From NCBI GenBank assembly GCA_032191485.1, contig JAVDOI010000011.1:3270601-3334600 (forward strand): a DNA stretch of 64,000 bases, given 5' to 3'. The DNA is from Leptoclinus maculatus (Eukaryota; Chordata; Actinopteri; Perciformes; Stichaeidae). A model generated the notes under the pieces. That model searched no databases, was not told the DNA's origin, and saw only the letters and a program-made list of their open reading frames with translations. Of the stretch, positions 23,372 through 35,454 are shown one piece after another; positions within the stretch are counted from its first letter, which is position 1; the number at the start of each line of letters is the position of its first letter. Both the position numbers and the translations under genes were made by a program.

Positions 23372-26254
23372 TATGCATACACTGCATGTTTTCCAGGTGG
23401 AGTTCTTCTTCTACTCTCCAGTGTGCGGATGAAAATGCTATTCATTATTAATAAAACCTCTCTGTCTCTCTCTCTAAGCTCATCTTGTTGACCTTTCTGG
23501 AACCTTCTGCTGTTAAAAGCTTATGTTGCACTTCACTCTTCATTTTTTCATGAACTGCATTTTTGTCATCATGACTTGTAGCAAACATTTACAAATTCCA
23601 TTTTGAGCAAAAACAAATCGCAGACGTGTCCCGTAAGAGACCTCATGGGACGGCTTTCCCAGGATGCTTTTAATGCAATTTCATGTATTCCAAAAAAACG
23701 TAGGTTCACAACGATTTGAAAACAAAGTAAAAGTAGTTATACTCGTAATATTCCAAATTCTGAAGATGCTGAAAAATATATTGTGTTGCACAGAATTTTG
23801 ATTATTTGTCTCAAGTTGTATGTTGTATGTTTTGTATGTACAAACTATAAATGTGTGGCTTTTTTCCGTCCGTCAATACAATTCAACAAACCATCATACT
23901 GACTGCATTCATCATCTAACAGCCATGCACGCACACACAATAAAGACTGTACATGTTTAGATACATATACACACTCTAACTACACAACCGATAGACGGAG
24001 GAACATGATAAAGGGAAGAAGTAGGTTGAGGGAGACGGAGGAGGAGGATAGGGAGAGTAAAGAGGAGATGAGGGAGGACAACGTGGCAGAAGAAGCAAGG
24101 AAAGGAGGACTGATGAGGATACAAAAGGAAGCATGATCTGGAGGAGAAAATGAGTCGAGAATGGAGCGCAAGAGGAAAAGAGAGGAGCATAATGTGGTGG
24201 AGAAAAAGACGAAGAAGAGGTGAGGAAGGAGGACTAGAGGGAGAAGAGGATTGCTGTTTGCAACATCTATTGTTTCTCAAACTGGAAAGGGAAGCTGGTT
24301 TTGTTTTGCTCCGGGGCACACGGAGCATTGAGAAACAGGAAGCCAGTGGACCTGCCCATCCTCACGGACAGCTGGTGCCCTCCGATAGCTGTTCCCTACT
24401 TCCTGTTAGCTACATACAGTGGTTCCCACCCTGATCCAGGCCACCTGGAAACCAAACCGACTGACAACTCACCAAGTCTGTACACAGACTCTACTACTAC
24501 AGACGATACCATTGTGAAGGAGCCGTGGGTTTGTGTAGCATAGATGCACCTTACCATATCTAAGACTAAATAACAGATGTATCAGTGATTAGATGAATTG
24601 ATGAATGTTTCTCTGTTTTGCACTGTTCATGTAGTTGGTCAAACAAGTACCACACTTGTACACATACCCACTCAAAATCAAAATATCGGCTTATATATAT
24701 ATATTACAATCCTATTCACAATGTAGTGCAACAACATCACACCACTACAATCAGGCCAAGTTACTTGCTTGCAGTCACTCCGAACCTCCGATATGCCCAC
24801 ATACAGTAGATGATGTGCTACATCAAGTTAAAGGCTGGCTTCAGACACCCAGCTTCATATTAGCACAGGCCTGATGATGTAAAAAAAAGCCAGCCATGTA
24901 GTATTTCCAGATTTTCTTTTAAGTGCCATGCTTACTCTTTTGGTAATTGAGAAGCCAATTTGCTTCAAATTCTAAACTTACTGTGAAGAAAAGTTTTTAG
25001 CCATTAGTCATGTATTGTTAGAAAAAAGTCCAGAACACATTTTTTATGGTAAATTATGGGCCCTCCTGCCAGCGGCTAAACGTCATAGCTCACTGCTTGG
25101 CTGTCATGCACATAATCCCAATAAGGAAAGGACCTCTCGGAAACTAGGTCGGGTTCAAGTCCCTTTCAGATAAATGAGAAACTTAATATACCGTTTTCCC
25201 AAATTGGACTATTCTTCTTACTCCAACACTTCCACACGTATTGAAACGAACTGGGAAGTCTGTTCTTTTAAATGTACTATTTGTCTTTCACGTCCTTTGT
25301 TGTTTGTTGACAGCACTTAATAAATGAAATGTACTTGGTGTAAGTGAAGTAATGGCACACATGAAAATAGCAAGAGCCCACAAAAATATTTTTTTAAGTA
25401 GAGAGTCCTCCGTTTTGCTTTGTCGAACAAATGAATTGCAGGTACGTCCTAATGTGCTTTACTTGCATGCCGTCGGGCTTTTTTAACAAGAGTAGGCGTC
25501 AATTATTTCAGACATCGGATATTGTTTTAAAATCGAAAAAGGCTATGATTCCCGGCAGCCTCAGAAGAACCACATTATGTCTTTAAAAGGCCTATCTCTT
25601 TCTTCTCTGGTCAGACAGTGCAACAAAGCCACAGCGCGCCCCTGCTGCTGTATATTTTCATCAGACTCTCAGATAAAAAATGCACACTGTGCTTACACCC
25701 ACAGATTCCACACATACTGCATTAAAAGATCGCCAGGAGAATAACAAAAATCAAAACTGGATTCACATCAGTTGCTTCTGTTATTGATTGGTAGGACTGC
25801 GAAAGGTGGATTTAGACAAGAGAATAATAAGGGCAGAGAGTTTCACTCCTGTATCACTCCTTCTTCGTCTCTTGCTTCCCTTTGATGGTGATTCCTAATA
25901 CTTTTAATTGCATCGTTTTTTTTTTTCAAGTTACACGGCTAATTTGAGGCCCGAAAGTTACAGTTATATTATATTCAAAAATGGTTTTCCACTTAGCACA
26001 GAGAGTCGGAGCCGGAATGCTTAAAAGCAAAAGAGACTCAATTTAAAATATTCATTATCACAAAATGTTTAAAATCCTCTAACAAATGACACACCAAAAA
26101 TACGTTCAATCATTGATGATGAACGCACTTCAAATATATGATCGAGATGATTCTATACAAGTCCAAAGTGTCGTATGTTTCTACAGTTACAGCTATTCTA
26201 TTCACACGGCAGCAACACGTCTCCTTTCTTTTGTCTTTCTACTACGTTAATAAG

Positions 26255-26365
26255 ACCTGATGGTGGGTTGTCAGCTACATACGGAACAGCTGCAATCGAG
26301 TCAATCGAGCGATTGCCCCCGATTATTGTTGCTGCCGGCTTGATCTGCCTCACTTAATAATTGCC
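26255..26365. promoter_or_regulatory. Candidate conserved non-coding island
   Basis: Non-repetitive, CpG-containing patch with GCAATCGAGTCAATCGAGCG, GATTGCCCCCGATTATTGTT and CTCACTTAATAATTGCC. It holds paired ATCGA/GATT motifs and TAAT homeodomain cores. The surrounding DNA is AT-rich and repeat-laden. Function is inferred from texture only. Confidence 0.3.
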
Positions 26366-26473
26366 AGGACTACGGTATAAGATTGATTCATCATTCATCA
26401 ACCCTGTGATATGTAACCTCTGTGATGAAATAAGCATCCCCCGTTCTACTATTTGCTTGGTAATGCGAAGTAG

Positions 26474-26499
26474 CCACCACCACCACCACCACCACCACC
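26474..26499. repeat. (CCA)n trinucleotide repeat
   Basis: About nine CCA units; the poly-His frame is an artefact. Confidence 0.95.
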
Positions 26500-28129
26500 G
26501 TGTTCACCTTACACAACTCTTAACTCAGACCGGTGGCGTCCGATCTGATTGGTTGCACAAGCCACACACAGAGAGGAGGGGAGGCCAGTTGCAGAGAGGA
26601 AACGATAACGGTGCTTATCGCTGGGTGAAAAATAGACAGAAATAGAAAAACCTTTTACGTTCTGGCACCGACTAAACATCAACTGGCCAAACTCAATGTC
26701 TTAATTGGCATCAGGCAGGCGTTGCAGTCAGACAGTGTATAAATAACACAAACATAATTGGAATTGATTCCATTAATAATTATTTAATAACACTAAGTGT
26801 GAACTTTTTAAACTTTTTAATGGCCAATTTAGGCAAAGTTCCTGGACTGGAATGTCTCACTGGATCCAACACCAATGTTGTGGGTGCAGGATATTTTTAC
26901 TACTATCCATTTGGAAGCATGATAAATGGAAATAAGAGAGACTACTGTAGTTGCATTGGTCTTAGAGCAATCACAGTCAAAGTTCAGCCGGGCAAGTGGG
27001 TCAGAAATGTACTTACCCAAAGCCAATTTTTACTCGCCCACGATACAAATTGTTCAATTCATTAGCGTTTATCAAAGACTAAAGTTAAGTAGGAGGTTAA
27101 GCTCACTTCAACCGCCTCAAAAGGAATTTAAGACCTGTCCGGAGCTCAAAGAATAGGGCACACTTGTATCAAGAGAAGCTTGGGTCCAAAATATACTGGA
27201 GCACATGGATTAAAGGCAACAAACTATATTAGAAGACTAACTTTTTGACACCAAGTGTATAGTCATCGGAGTCCTAAAGACTAAAGGTATTTGTCATGTT
27301 TAATCTTAATTTAAGTAAATGATTCACAATAAGGAGAATCACGCTCTTCTGGTAAAAGAACAACTGCACCGGAGTGAACAACTGCACGTTTTCTGAAACA
27401 TGAGACGCGGTGGTAATCAGTTTTGCGATTACTTGACTTGCCTCGGCGTCGGCGTCGGGGCCCCTGAGGAGGGGTTGTCATCGGCCATCTTAGCTGCCAT
27501 GCAAGTGAGATGCTGTCGGATCTTGTGTGTTTTTTTTCGGAAACTTGACAAATGCCAAACCTACTAACGGAAAATTGCTTCTGGCCTCTTTCATTTTTGG
27601 ATTTTGCGATTTTTGTAGACAATTTGTCGTCACTTTTGGCTCTTGAGAAGTTGTGAGAGTATTTCTCTATAGCTTTTTGCATTTTATAAACTAAAAAAAA
27701 CAATTAAAGAAGAAATATATAAAAAATGTTGGATAATGAAAACAAAACAAGCTGAAGGCTCAAGCTATAGTGAAGAATGAAAGTAAGATGTTTGTTATTC
27801 AGAGATGCACTGCAGACCACTTACTTTACTTTGCCTGCTCACATACATTTAATAGATTTCTACACCCTCCCCGGGCTTTCCTTATGACTCATTGTTCGTT
27901 TCTGTGAAGGTTTTGCTGTCATTCGGTCGTCCTCCCTTCATCATTCTCCCTTTGCACAACACAGTTAAACACATAGAAGCTGGATTAGCACGTCGTCAAC
28001 CGTCGGAAATATTGTGAAAATACACCACAAGTGTAGTTTACAATAGATGGCAGTATCGAACTATCCAGGAACAGAAAGCAAAATGTTGTGACTACATATT
28101 TTTGGTTTAAATCTATAATTTCTCCCCCT

Positions 28130-28350
28130 CTCTCTCTCTCAGTCTCTCTTTGCGGCCGATCCAGCGCTGTGGTTCCCAGGCTTGGCCCAACTGTCAATCA
28201 GCAGCAGCCTACATCTCTGCGCTGCAGCTGAGCCAGGGCCGCATCATCCCGCCTGCCAATCACCGCTCTACACCTTCAATCCATCCTATCCATCTCTCTG
28301 TAAAGCAGCCGCGCACACCACCACCACCACAACCCTCCGCACCCCCTTCC
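28130..28350. promoter_or_regulatory. CpG-bearing island with PBX-MEIS site in intron 2
   Basis: A CT tract (28129-28147) is followed by about 130 bases of GC-rich non-repetitive DNA (GCGGCCGATCCAGCGCTGTG through CTGCGCTGCAGCTGAGCC). It contains CTGTCAATCA at 28191-28200, the exact complement of the PBX-MEIS/PREP decamer TGATTGACAG. A frame is open through it, and CTCAG before TCTCTC could look like an acceptor, but translation matches nothing I know and it is on the strand opposite ldb2. An enhancer or unannotated antisense exon are both possible. Confidence 0.35.
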
Positions 28351-28482
28351 TCTTTTCAAAACAACCCCCTCCACAGAAGCATCACCCCTTTAACTCTCAC
28401 ACCGACACATTCACTCGCACATTCACGGCACAAACATTTGCTCGAATAGAGATAAGCTACAGATACGGAGGCATAGATACAC

Positions 28483-28485
<3 letters not shown>

Positions 28486-28540
<55 letters not shown>
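28486..28540. repeat. (CA)n microsatellite
   Basis: About 27 uninterrupted CA units followed by CAGACAGACAGA. Confidence 0.97.
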
Positions 28541-28543
<3 letters not shown>

Positions 28544-29439
28544 GACAGACAGACAGGCCCGACACTGCACCACTCCCATACCTTCATTTGGGACTCCACC
28601 TCTCCTTCTCTTCATTCCACCACCCAATTCAATAACACAGCCTCCCTCAAACAAGCCCTTCCCAGTCGTCCGCTGTCAATCTTTTATTCAACAGCAAGGG
28701 AGTCAGATCACAGCGCTGGACTTATCCTTCCATCTCAGACCTCCATTCAGGTTCTTTCACACAGATACCGTATAAGCTCTTGTCTGTAAACATCATTTAG
28801 TTTATGTTCAGGGCCAAAGCATCCTCTGTTTGATACTGGGCTGAGACTGGCTGGTAATATCATTAAGATATGTAGAGGTCCTGACTCAGACTAACATCAT
28901 TATAAAATGATATACGGAGGACACACTGGACATCAATAACATTACGATGACTGTAGGAAGGAGCCAAAGTGTTGAAGACACAATTATATGAGGGGCTATG
29001 TGGTGGATCATATTTCAGAACTGGGGACTTAATCAAATGAATAATGTCTTATTAATAGGAAGTCAAATGACTCAATGCGAATGATGTCATTTGCACTGAT
29101 GCAACCACAAGGAATGTTTATGAAACCTTGCAGCTTTATGCAGCGTTTTAGCCCCTTTTGGTGCACTGTTTCCATTTTACAGCACATTTACCCGGTTTTA
29201 CTGCAGAGTTTGACACTGATATGTAAACAGAACATTATCTGTCTTACACAACAGCAATGCTTGTGTTTCATTGGATTAAAATCTGTAAAGAAGTAATGTT
29301 TAACTGTACGTATAATAAGTTTATTTTCAGATGAAATCAGACCTAAGTTGCTACAACTTAGTTCTTATATTATTTTGTTGGTATGTGCAACACTTGCCTA
29401 AGAAAATATATAAAACATCGATTAAAACCTTCCCTGTTT

Positions 29440-29690
29440 GAATTCCTATAACCAATCGAGTCCCTTGTTAAGCTTACCTCACGAACGCGTTAAAGCCGTT
29501 TCCCCGTGTTTCCTTCCTCCTCATTATGCCCTCACGCTTGCTTAAAGATTATTAGCTGTGGTCACTTTATCGCTGCAATTATTGCGAGCCGCAATGCAAG
29601 AATAACTAGATGAATTGTAAATGTGTTGTGAATCACTTTTGCAGTTTGCCCTGAATCAGCCCACTAAACATGCAGAGTTTTCCCTCTCTT
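29440..29690. promoter_or_regulatory. Candidate conserved non-coding island
   Basis: Non-repetitive stretch with ACGAACGCGTTAAAGCCGTT, AAAGATTATTAGCTGTGGTC, CGCTGCAATTATTGCGAGCC and GCAATGCAAGAATAAC. It combines CpGs, ATTATTAGC/AATTATT homeodomain-type cores and TTGCGAGCCGCAA, an interrupted palindrome. No coding frame. Confidence 0.3.
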
Positions 29691-30426
29691 GTTTGAACTA
29701 GCTACTTCTAAAATGAGCCTTGCTCTTTGATTGCATCATGGAGTGCAGCTTTCATCAGATGCCTCATAGATTGCAGAGCCAGACAAGGTACTGGGGCGAA
29801 TGTTAAGGCCATGGCAATTGGGGGTATAATTAGATAGAGTTGCTGAATATTCGTTGTAGAAAACAATAATTGGCCCGTACAGATGGAGAATGGTTTTACA
29901 CCCGTACAGGGGTACACAAAAATGCACCAAAACACTCTCCCTCCAAAGATAAAACACGATGCACACATTAAAAGTATTAACTTTTATCAAAGCAATATAT
30001 TGCCATAGCAATAGAAGGCTTTAATACATTTTTATTTCCAAAGATGCTATAAAATATTACGACATGCTGGAGACTAAAAATTCTCACTGCTCACATTTAG
30101 CGCTATTCAAATCTTTGCAAGAACAAGGCGAGGCAAAAAAAAAAAAAAAGAAAAAGTAATCTGTCTGGATAAGCTGCTTATGTCGTCCTCTGACATGGTT
30201 TTTGTTACTGATACATGTAGATTACAATTAGACACAACAGACGATCTGGAGTTTGCTTTTTATTGGTGACACAGGAATTATTCAGACAGCAGCAACACGC
30301 TCCGGCTCTTAAGACCGTCGGATATCTGTCATTTCACCAAACTGTCATTTGAAGGGGTTTGAAGTCTGTAGTTGGTAAAGCAATACATTTACCAGCCAAA
30401 GAACAATACCCTGTCCTTGAAATTAA

Positions 30427-30600
30427 GGCAGCAAATAATGATCGTTTTCATGATCGATTATTTTTGATTAATCAAATAGTAAGTTAAATGTCACAAAGCT
30501 CAATGAAAACTGTCCTCAAATTGCAAAGCTGTTCCAATGATTTGCAGTTTTTAGGAGGCAGAAACAGTGATTGATTGACATTTTTGGGAAAGATGTTCTC
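30427..30600. mobile_element. GCTGCAAC-type MITE, decayed fragment
   Basis: GGCAGCAAATAATGATCG, TCATGATCGATTATTTTTGA and TTAATCAAATAGTAAG resemble the left end of the family. The rest is too diverged to align by eye. A further short piece (CTTGATAAATGACTTACATG ... ATCGATTATCAAAACTGAC) lies at 31041-31085, and one more at about 32640-32730. Confidence 0.5.
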
Positions 30601-31810
30601 TAAAGGCTTTCAACAGCCACCCGTTCTGTGAGCAGTGTCAGATTCAGTACTACACTTCTGTTGAACTCAAACTTTATTACCAGCCGAGCCAGCGTGAGGC
30701 TGTATCACTAAACTTTACAGGTGTGTAGAACAAATTAAAGGCCGAGTTCTACTACACGCCCCTGGCCTGATGCCTGATGCCCGATTTGATGTCGCAGCTG
30801 TTGTGATCCCATCGCCAGATGGTCTCTAGTGTTTATGATGCGTGTTTGGTTGTGTTAAGTTTTCTGTCTGGGAAAAGTGTCAGGAATTCGTGAAAAAAAA
30901 CGCTCATTAAAACTCCCCAGAGCATGACGTGAAGTTTTAAATAACTTATTTTGTCTTACATTACCCATTATATTCACTTTACAACACAGAAAAGCAGCAC
31001 ATCCTGAGAGGCAGAATAGAGGGAATGTTTGCCGTTTTTAACTTGATAAATGACTTACATGATTCATCGATTATCAAAACTGACAAAGTTGACAATGAGC
31101 TGTCTGTTTATCGATATCAGCCCTCGTTAAGGGTCAAAACTGATTTCAGCATAAAGAATTGGAGCCTCAGGGCGGACATACACGCATTAAGGGTTCATCC
31201 CTCAACAATTAACAGACAAGCCTTTTCCAATATGATCCATTTCCTTCTAGAGGCCACAATAAACACCAGCCGGAGACGAGTTACAAACACCTCACACAGG
31301 TCCATGCAATACTAAAAACTGATTAGGTAAATTGGCTTTTCTTATTTTCCCTCCGCTGAGCGGTATGAAATTAGAGCACCTCAGACTGGAGTGAAATGAT
31401 TACTTCCTCGTAATTATCGTATAAGCTACTGTATGACTCAAAAAATATAATTCAGTTCCAACAAGGATTGGAGTTCTTACATTTATACCTATATACATTA
31501 TACCTAAAGTGATTGTTTTAATGGAATATCAAATATGCAAAAAATGTTTTGTAGCCGTATAATAAAACACAAATATAAAGATGTTGCCCTTTTCGTTTTC
31601 TTAGTATGTTCATCTTTAAAAATAGAAATATTCTCTCTTTAGTTTAGAAGTACCGTGACAAATGTGTGGTACTGTAGAGCTAAACAAAGCTCCATAATAT
31701 TAAGCATGAGGCTGTCTGGGGCGTCCAAGCTTCGGTGAGAAATATACGAGGATATTGGAAAAACATAACTATTCACCCTATCAATCTGTCTCACACATAA
31801 TGCACGCATT

Positions 31811-31835
31811 ACACACACACACACACACACACACA
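31811..31835. repeat. (AC)n microsatellite
   Basis: About 12 AC units followed by a short GA tract. Confidence 0.95.
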
Positions 31836-33411
31836 TAGAAGAAGAGAGAGAGAAAGAAGGAGAGAGAGTTAAAGGAGAACCTTCGGTCAGTCAGTCTGCT
31901 ATAGCTACACAAGCTGGAATACTTTCTTCCAACTAAAAAACAACGCATTGGACGTCGATTGAAGCACTCGGGTCAGCCTTCATCACTTCATCCTGAGAAT
32001 TCAGAGTCCATACTGCTTCTCACTGACAACTTACTTTAAACATGTTGTTCTACTTCGTACAACGGTCTGAAGAGACTCTGTACGACTGAAAAATGTTACA
32101 ACCTTTTGTGTTGTTGTACCTCCTCTAACTGTGCTCCTCCCCACACCCTCACATCTCCACCGGTCAGTGTTGTTCTGACCCGCGTGGTGATAACTACATG
32201 TCAATGCGCACGTTCACAGGGCGGCGAGCAAAGATTCCTTCAGACTAAGGCCACTGTTGGTCACGTTTACATTTGATATGCTAGGCTTTTAGCTGATGCT
32301 CTTGTTCAGAGTGACTAACAATGAGCAGAGTGAGCTTAAATTGCCAAACTGCCAAAAAAAGTACAATAAAACAAAGGATTGCAGGAGTGACTGATAACAC
32401 ACAAATGTCCGCGCAACAAGAAGGATTCTGTGTAATAGAATGAAGACAAAAAGCCTCAAGGTAAAAAAACAAACATATTCAAATACTGCAACTCTGCTAG
32501 AAACACTGAGCCACATATTAGTACATGTACATGCATTATTCTTCTGTGTGCATTGCATCACAAACATGTTCACATTCTAAAGTGACAATATAAAAAAAAA
32601 AAAGAAGAAATATCAAGACGTCAGCTTGGGGATTTGGGAAAATGTGATTTTGGACGAACTGAATAATTGAGAAAATAATTGGCAGATTAATAAATACTAA
32701 AAAAAACTCATTGGTTGCAGACTTACTTAAATGTTATTACATCTTCTTTTAGATAAGAGTAGAGTTAGCTGCAACAAAAATAAGCAAAGTGTGTTGATAT
32801 CGAACTAAAACGGAAAGAGTCTCTCTGTCTGTCTGTCCTTTGATTTTTCTACATATCACAGTTTAAAAAAGGGTTTTTAATTCATTATTTGATATGAAAA
32901 CGAGAACATAATGATGTACATGTGGATTCATATTCCTAGTTGTCTCTACTGATATGAAACCAGCAGTAGAGTCTCGAGTCTACATTATCTTCATTATGAC
33001 ACGTTTGGCAAATTAAAAAGTCAAGTGCTAAACCCAACCTGTGTTTAAATTAGTAATAAGCAATATGACAATGTGATTAGCATAACATATATACATATAT
33101 ATATATATACACACATCATACTATCAGAGGATGTCATTCTTAGTTTTTCTTTCGAGTCGGTTCTGCAGCTGGGTACATATGAGCGTGGTGGATGTTTCCT
33201 GGAGGATGTGTTTGTGTCTGTGTGCATGTGTGTAACTTAGCGCACCTGAATCTGAATCGAGAGAGGCTTGCGACTGACGGTGAGTCATCATTGCCATGGT
33301 GTTAAGCCTCCCGTTCCCGGGGGAACAGGGTTACCGTCTCTACACCACTGGGGATTTTTATTTTTACATTTGAAAAGCAAACCAGGGCCCGGCTCACAAC
33401 AATCCTCCACT

Positions 33412-33460
33412 CCCTCTCTCTCTCTCTCTCTCTCTCATCCTCCTCCATGACTGAGCTGAA

Positions 33461-33527
<67 letters not shown>
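33412..33527. repeat. (CT)n and (CA)n microsatellites
   Basis: CT at 33412-33436 and CA at 33462-33527 with one AAAC interruption. Confidence 0.96.
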
Positions 33528-33769
33528 TCTGCTCATTTCAGAGCACCACGTCCTTATCTATGTCTGTGTGATATTCAATATGTTTCAGATATCAAAACAC
33601 GAACCTATGCAGATGAGATGAAGGGGACAATATCTCAAATTCAATAACAGCCTCTGCTCTGTCATTTGCCTGCTGAAGACCACATACTGTGGCTGCAGTC
33701 TTGGTGTTTCTAACTTGAGTTCTTAGCACACAGAACGAATTGTTGAAAAACGTTCCCTGAAACTTAGTA

Positions 33770-34022
33770 TGGGCGGCAGTTAGCTTAGCTTAGCTTAGCG
33801 GCTGGAAACAGCTAGCCTGGCTCAATCCAAACACCTCTAAAGCACACTAATTAACACATTGTATCTTGTTTGTTTAATCAGAAACAATTCGTTGTTTTAG
33901 GCAGAGTTATTGGCTGTAAATATATTTCTTGGTGAAACAACAGAAACTTCTTGGCATGAGGTTGCCAGGCAACCAGTGGTGACTTTGCACAGAGGTTCTG
34001 GGCAGTAAAAAAAAAAAAAAAA
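33770..34022. mobile_element. Dispersed teleost repeat (TTAGCTTAGCTTAGC type), A-tailed
   Basis: The signature phrases are TTAGCTTAGCTTAGCTTAGC, GGAAACAGCTAGCCTGGCTC, CACACTAATTAACACATTGT, ATCTTGTTTGTTTAATCAGA and GGTTGCCAGGCAACCAGTGG. An A run at 34008-34022 follows. I recognise this as a very frequent fish repeat. The perfect palindrome GGTTGCCAGGCAACC resembles an RFX X-box half-site pair. Limits are approximate. Confidence 0.72.
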
Positions 34023-35437
34023 CTGACTTGAAAATAGAAATAGAGTGGAAACAGCTGCCAGGCTCTCTCTGAAGCTACAACATATTCCTACCAGGGCTGG
34101 AACAAATGTCTGTATTTTTTTTTAACGAGGCTTCGAATATCAGTCGTCATAATCTATGACATCATCACCGTTAAGAAATTAGAAAATCCTCGATTTCATT
34201 TTCTAATACTACAAATAGTATAATACTATTCACTACCGAGTCTGTTGGTATGTTCACTTCACCCGTCTGTGAAGTGGTGCTCATAATGATTATAGGGGGA
34301 AACAAATGATTAATGTAGCCTAATCTTTACCTGCAACTGTGCAGAAATACTGTGTTTTAACAGAATAAATATGAATGATTTAAAGAAACAATTATTTGGT
34401 ACGGTCCTAATTCCTACCAACAACCTTAAAGCGTAGCAGTTAACCATCTGTGGACTCAGTGAGAGTTACCTGGTGTAACTATTTCTTGACGAACGGTTTT
34501 CAGAATACACAAACAAGATACGACGTGAGGTATTTTTTTTTTACTTTTTACTCATGGCTCCAGCTTTATACTTAACTCACAGACATGAGATTTTGTTTCT
34601 ATGAAACCATATTTTTAATTTTGTTTTTGTTTGGTATCGTATTTGGCTCTCAGACATCGTTGCTTTGAAGAGGCGCAAAATCAGAGTTGCAGCAAATTTT
34701 TTTGTCGTTGCAGAACAAAACGCCATACTTGCCAATCGAATCCGAAATGACCCAGAGTTCATAACTGAAGTTATTTTACCTGCAAAAATCTTTTATCGTG
34801 TTTCTATGAAGTGCAAATCTTTATCTTAAGGTCAGTGTTAGTATCACGCTGATTTCTAAAGTCTATGATTGGATGTTTGTCACCAAAATGCTCCTTGGGA
34901 GTCGTTGTTGACTTCTCTCCTCAGGTTTTTATGTATACAAGCGTTGTACAATAGACAAAGAGCTTTTTCTTTCGTAACGCGCCTGGTCTTCTTTTGCTCT
35001 GTTGATTTGACAAGGAGAGATCCAAGCCTTTAATGCCAGAAAGTGAACCCAGCCATTACATCTGGAACTCTTGAAGAACCAACACGACTTCTCCAACTTC
35101 TCAACTCTATTGAAAGTAAAACATTCACAGTGCGGATACGGTATCAGGTTGCATTGCACTCATCTCGGTAAAAAGTGCCAAGATTGCTTCGCACTTTCTT
35201 AAAGCGCCGACATTACGATCGTGCACAAAAGCAGATGTTTTGTGCAGCGTTTCAATACAGTTATACCCAATAATTTGCCTATTTTCAAAACTGCGGTTCA
35301 CATATACATCCCTATTTAAAAAGCAGAGGCCACAATAGAGGTCTGTGATGAAATTGTCAGAGAGAGGTTCCCAGTATTTGCGTGTGATGTTGCACCAATG
35401 TTCGGCAATCACATACAGAGAGAAAAGTATTGTTAGA

Positions 35438-35454
35438 GGGGGGGGGGGGGGGGG
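35438..35454. repeat. (G)17 homopolymer
   Basis: Uninterrupted run of 17 Gs. Confidence 0.97.

Noticed and set aside
28182..28775. 197-codon plus-strand frame
   Set aside because: It depends on the CA array and low-complexity Pro/Ser/Thr. Only the first 130 bases are non-repetitive and they are better treated as a candidate regulatory island.
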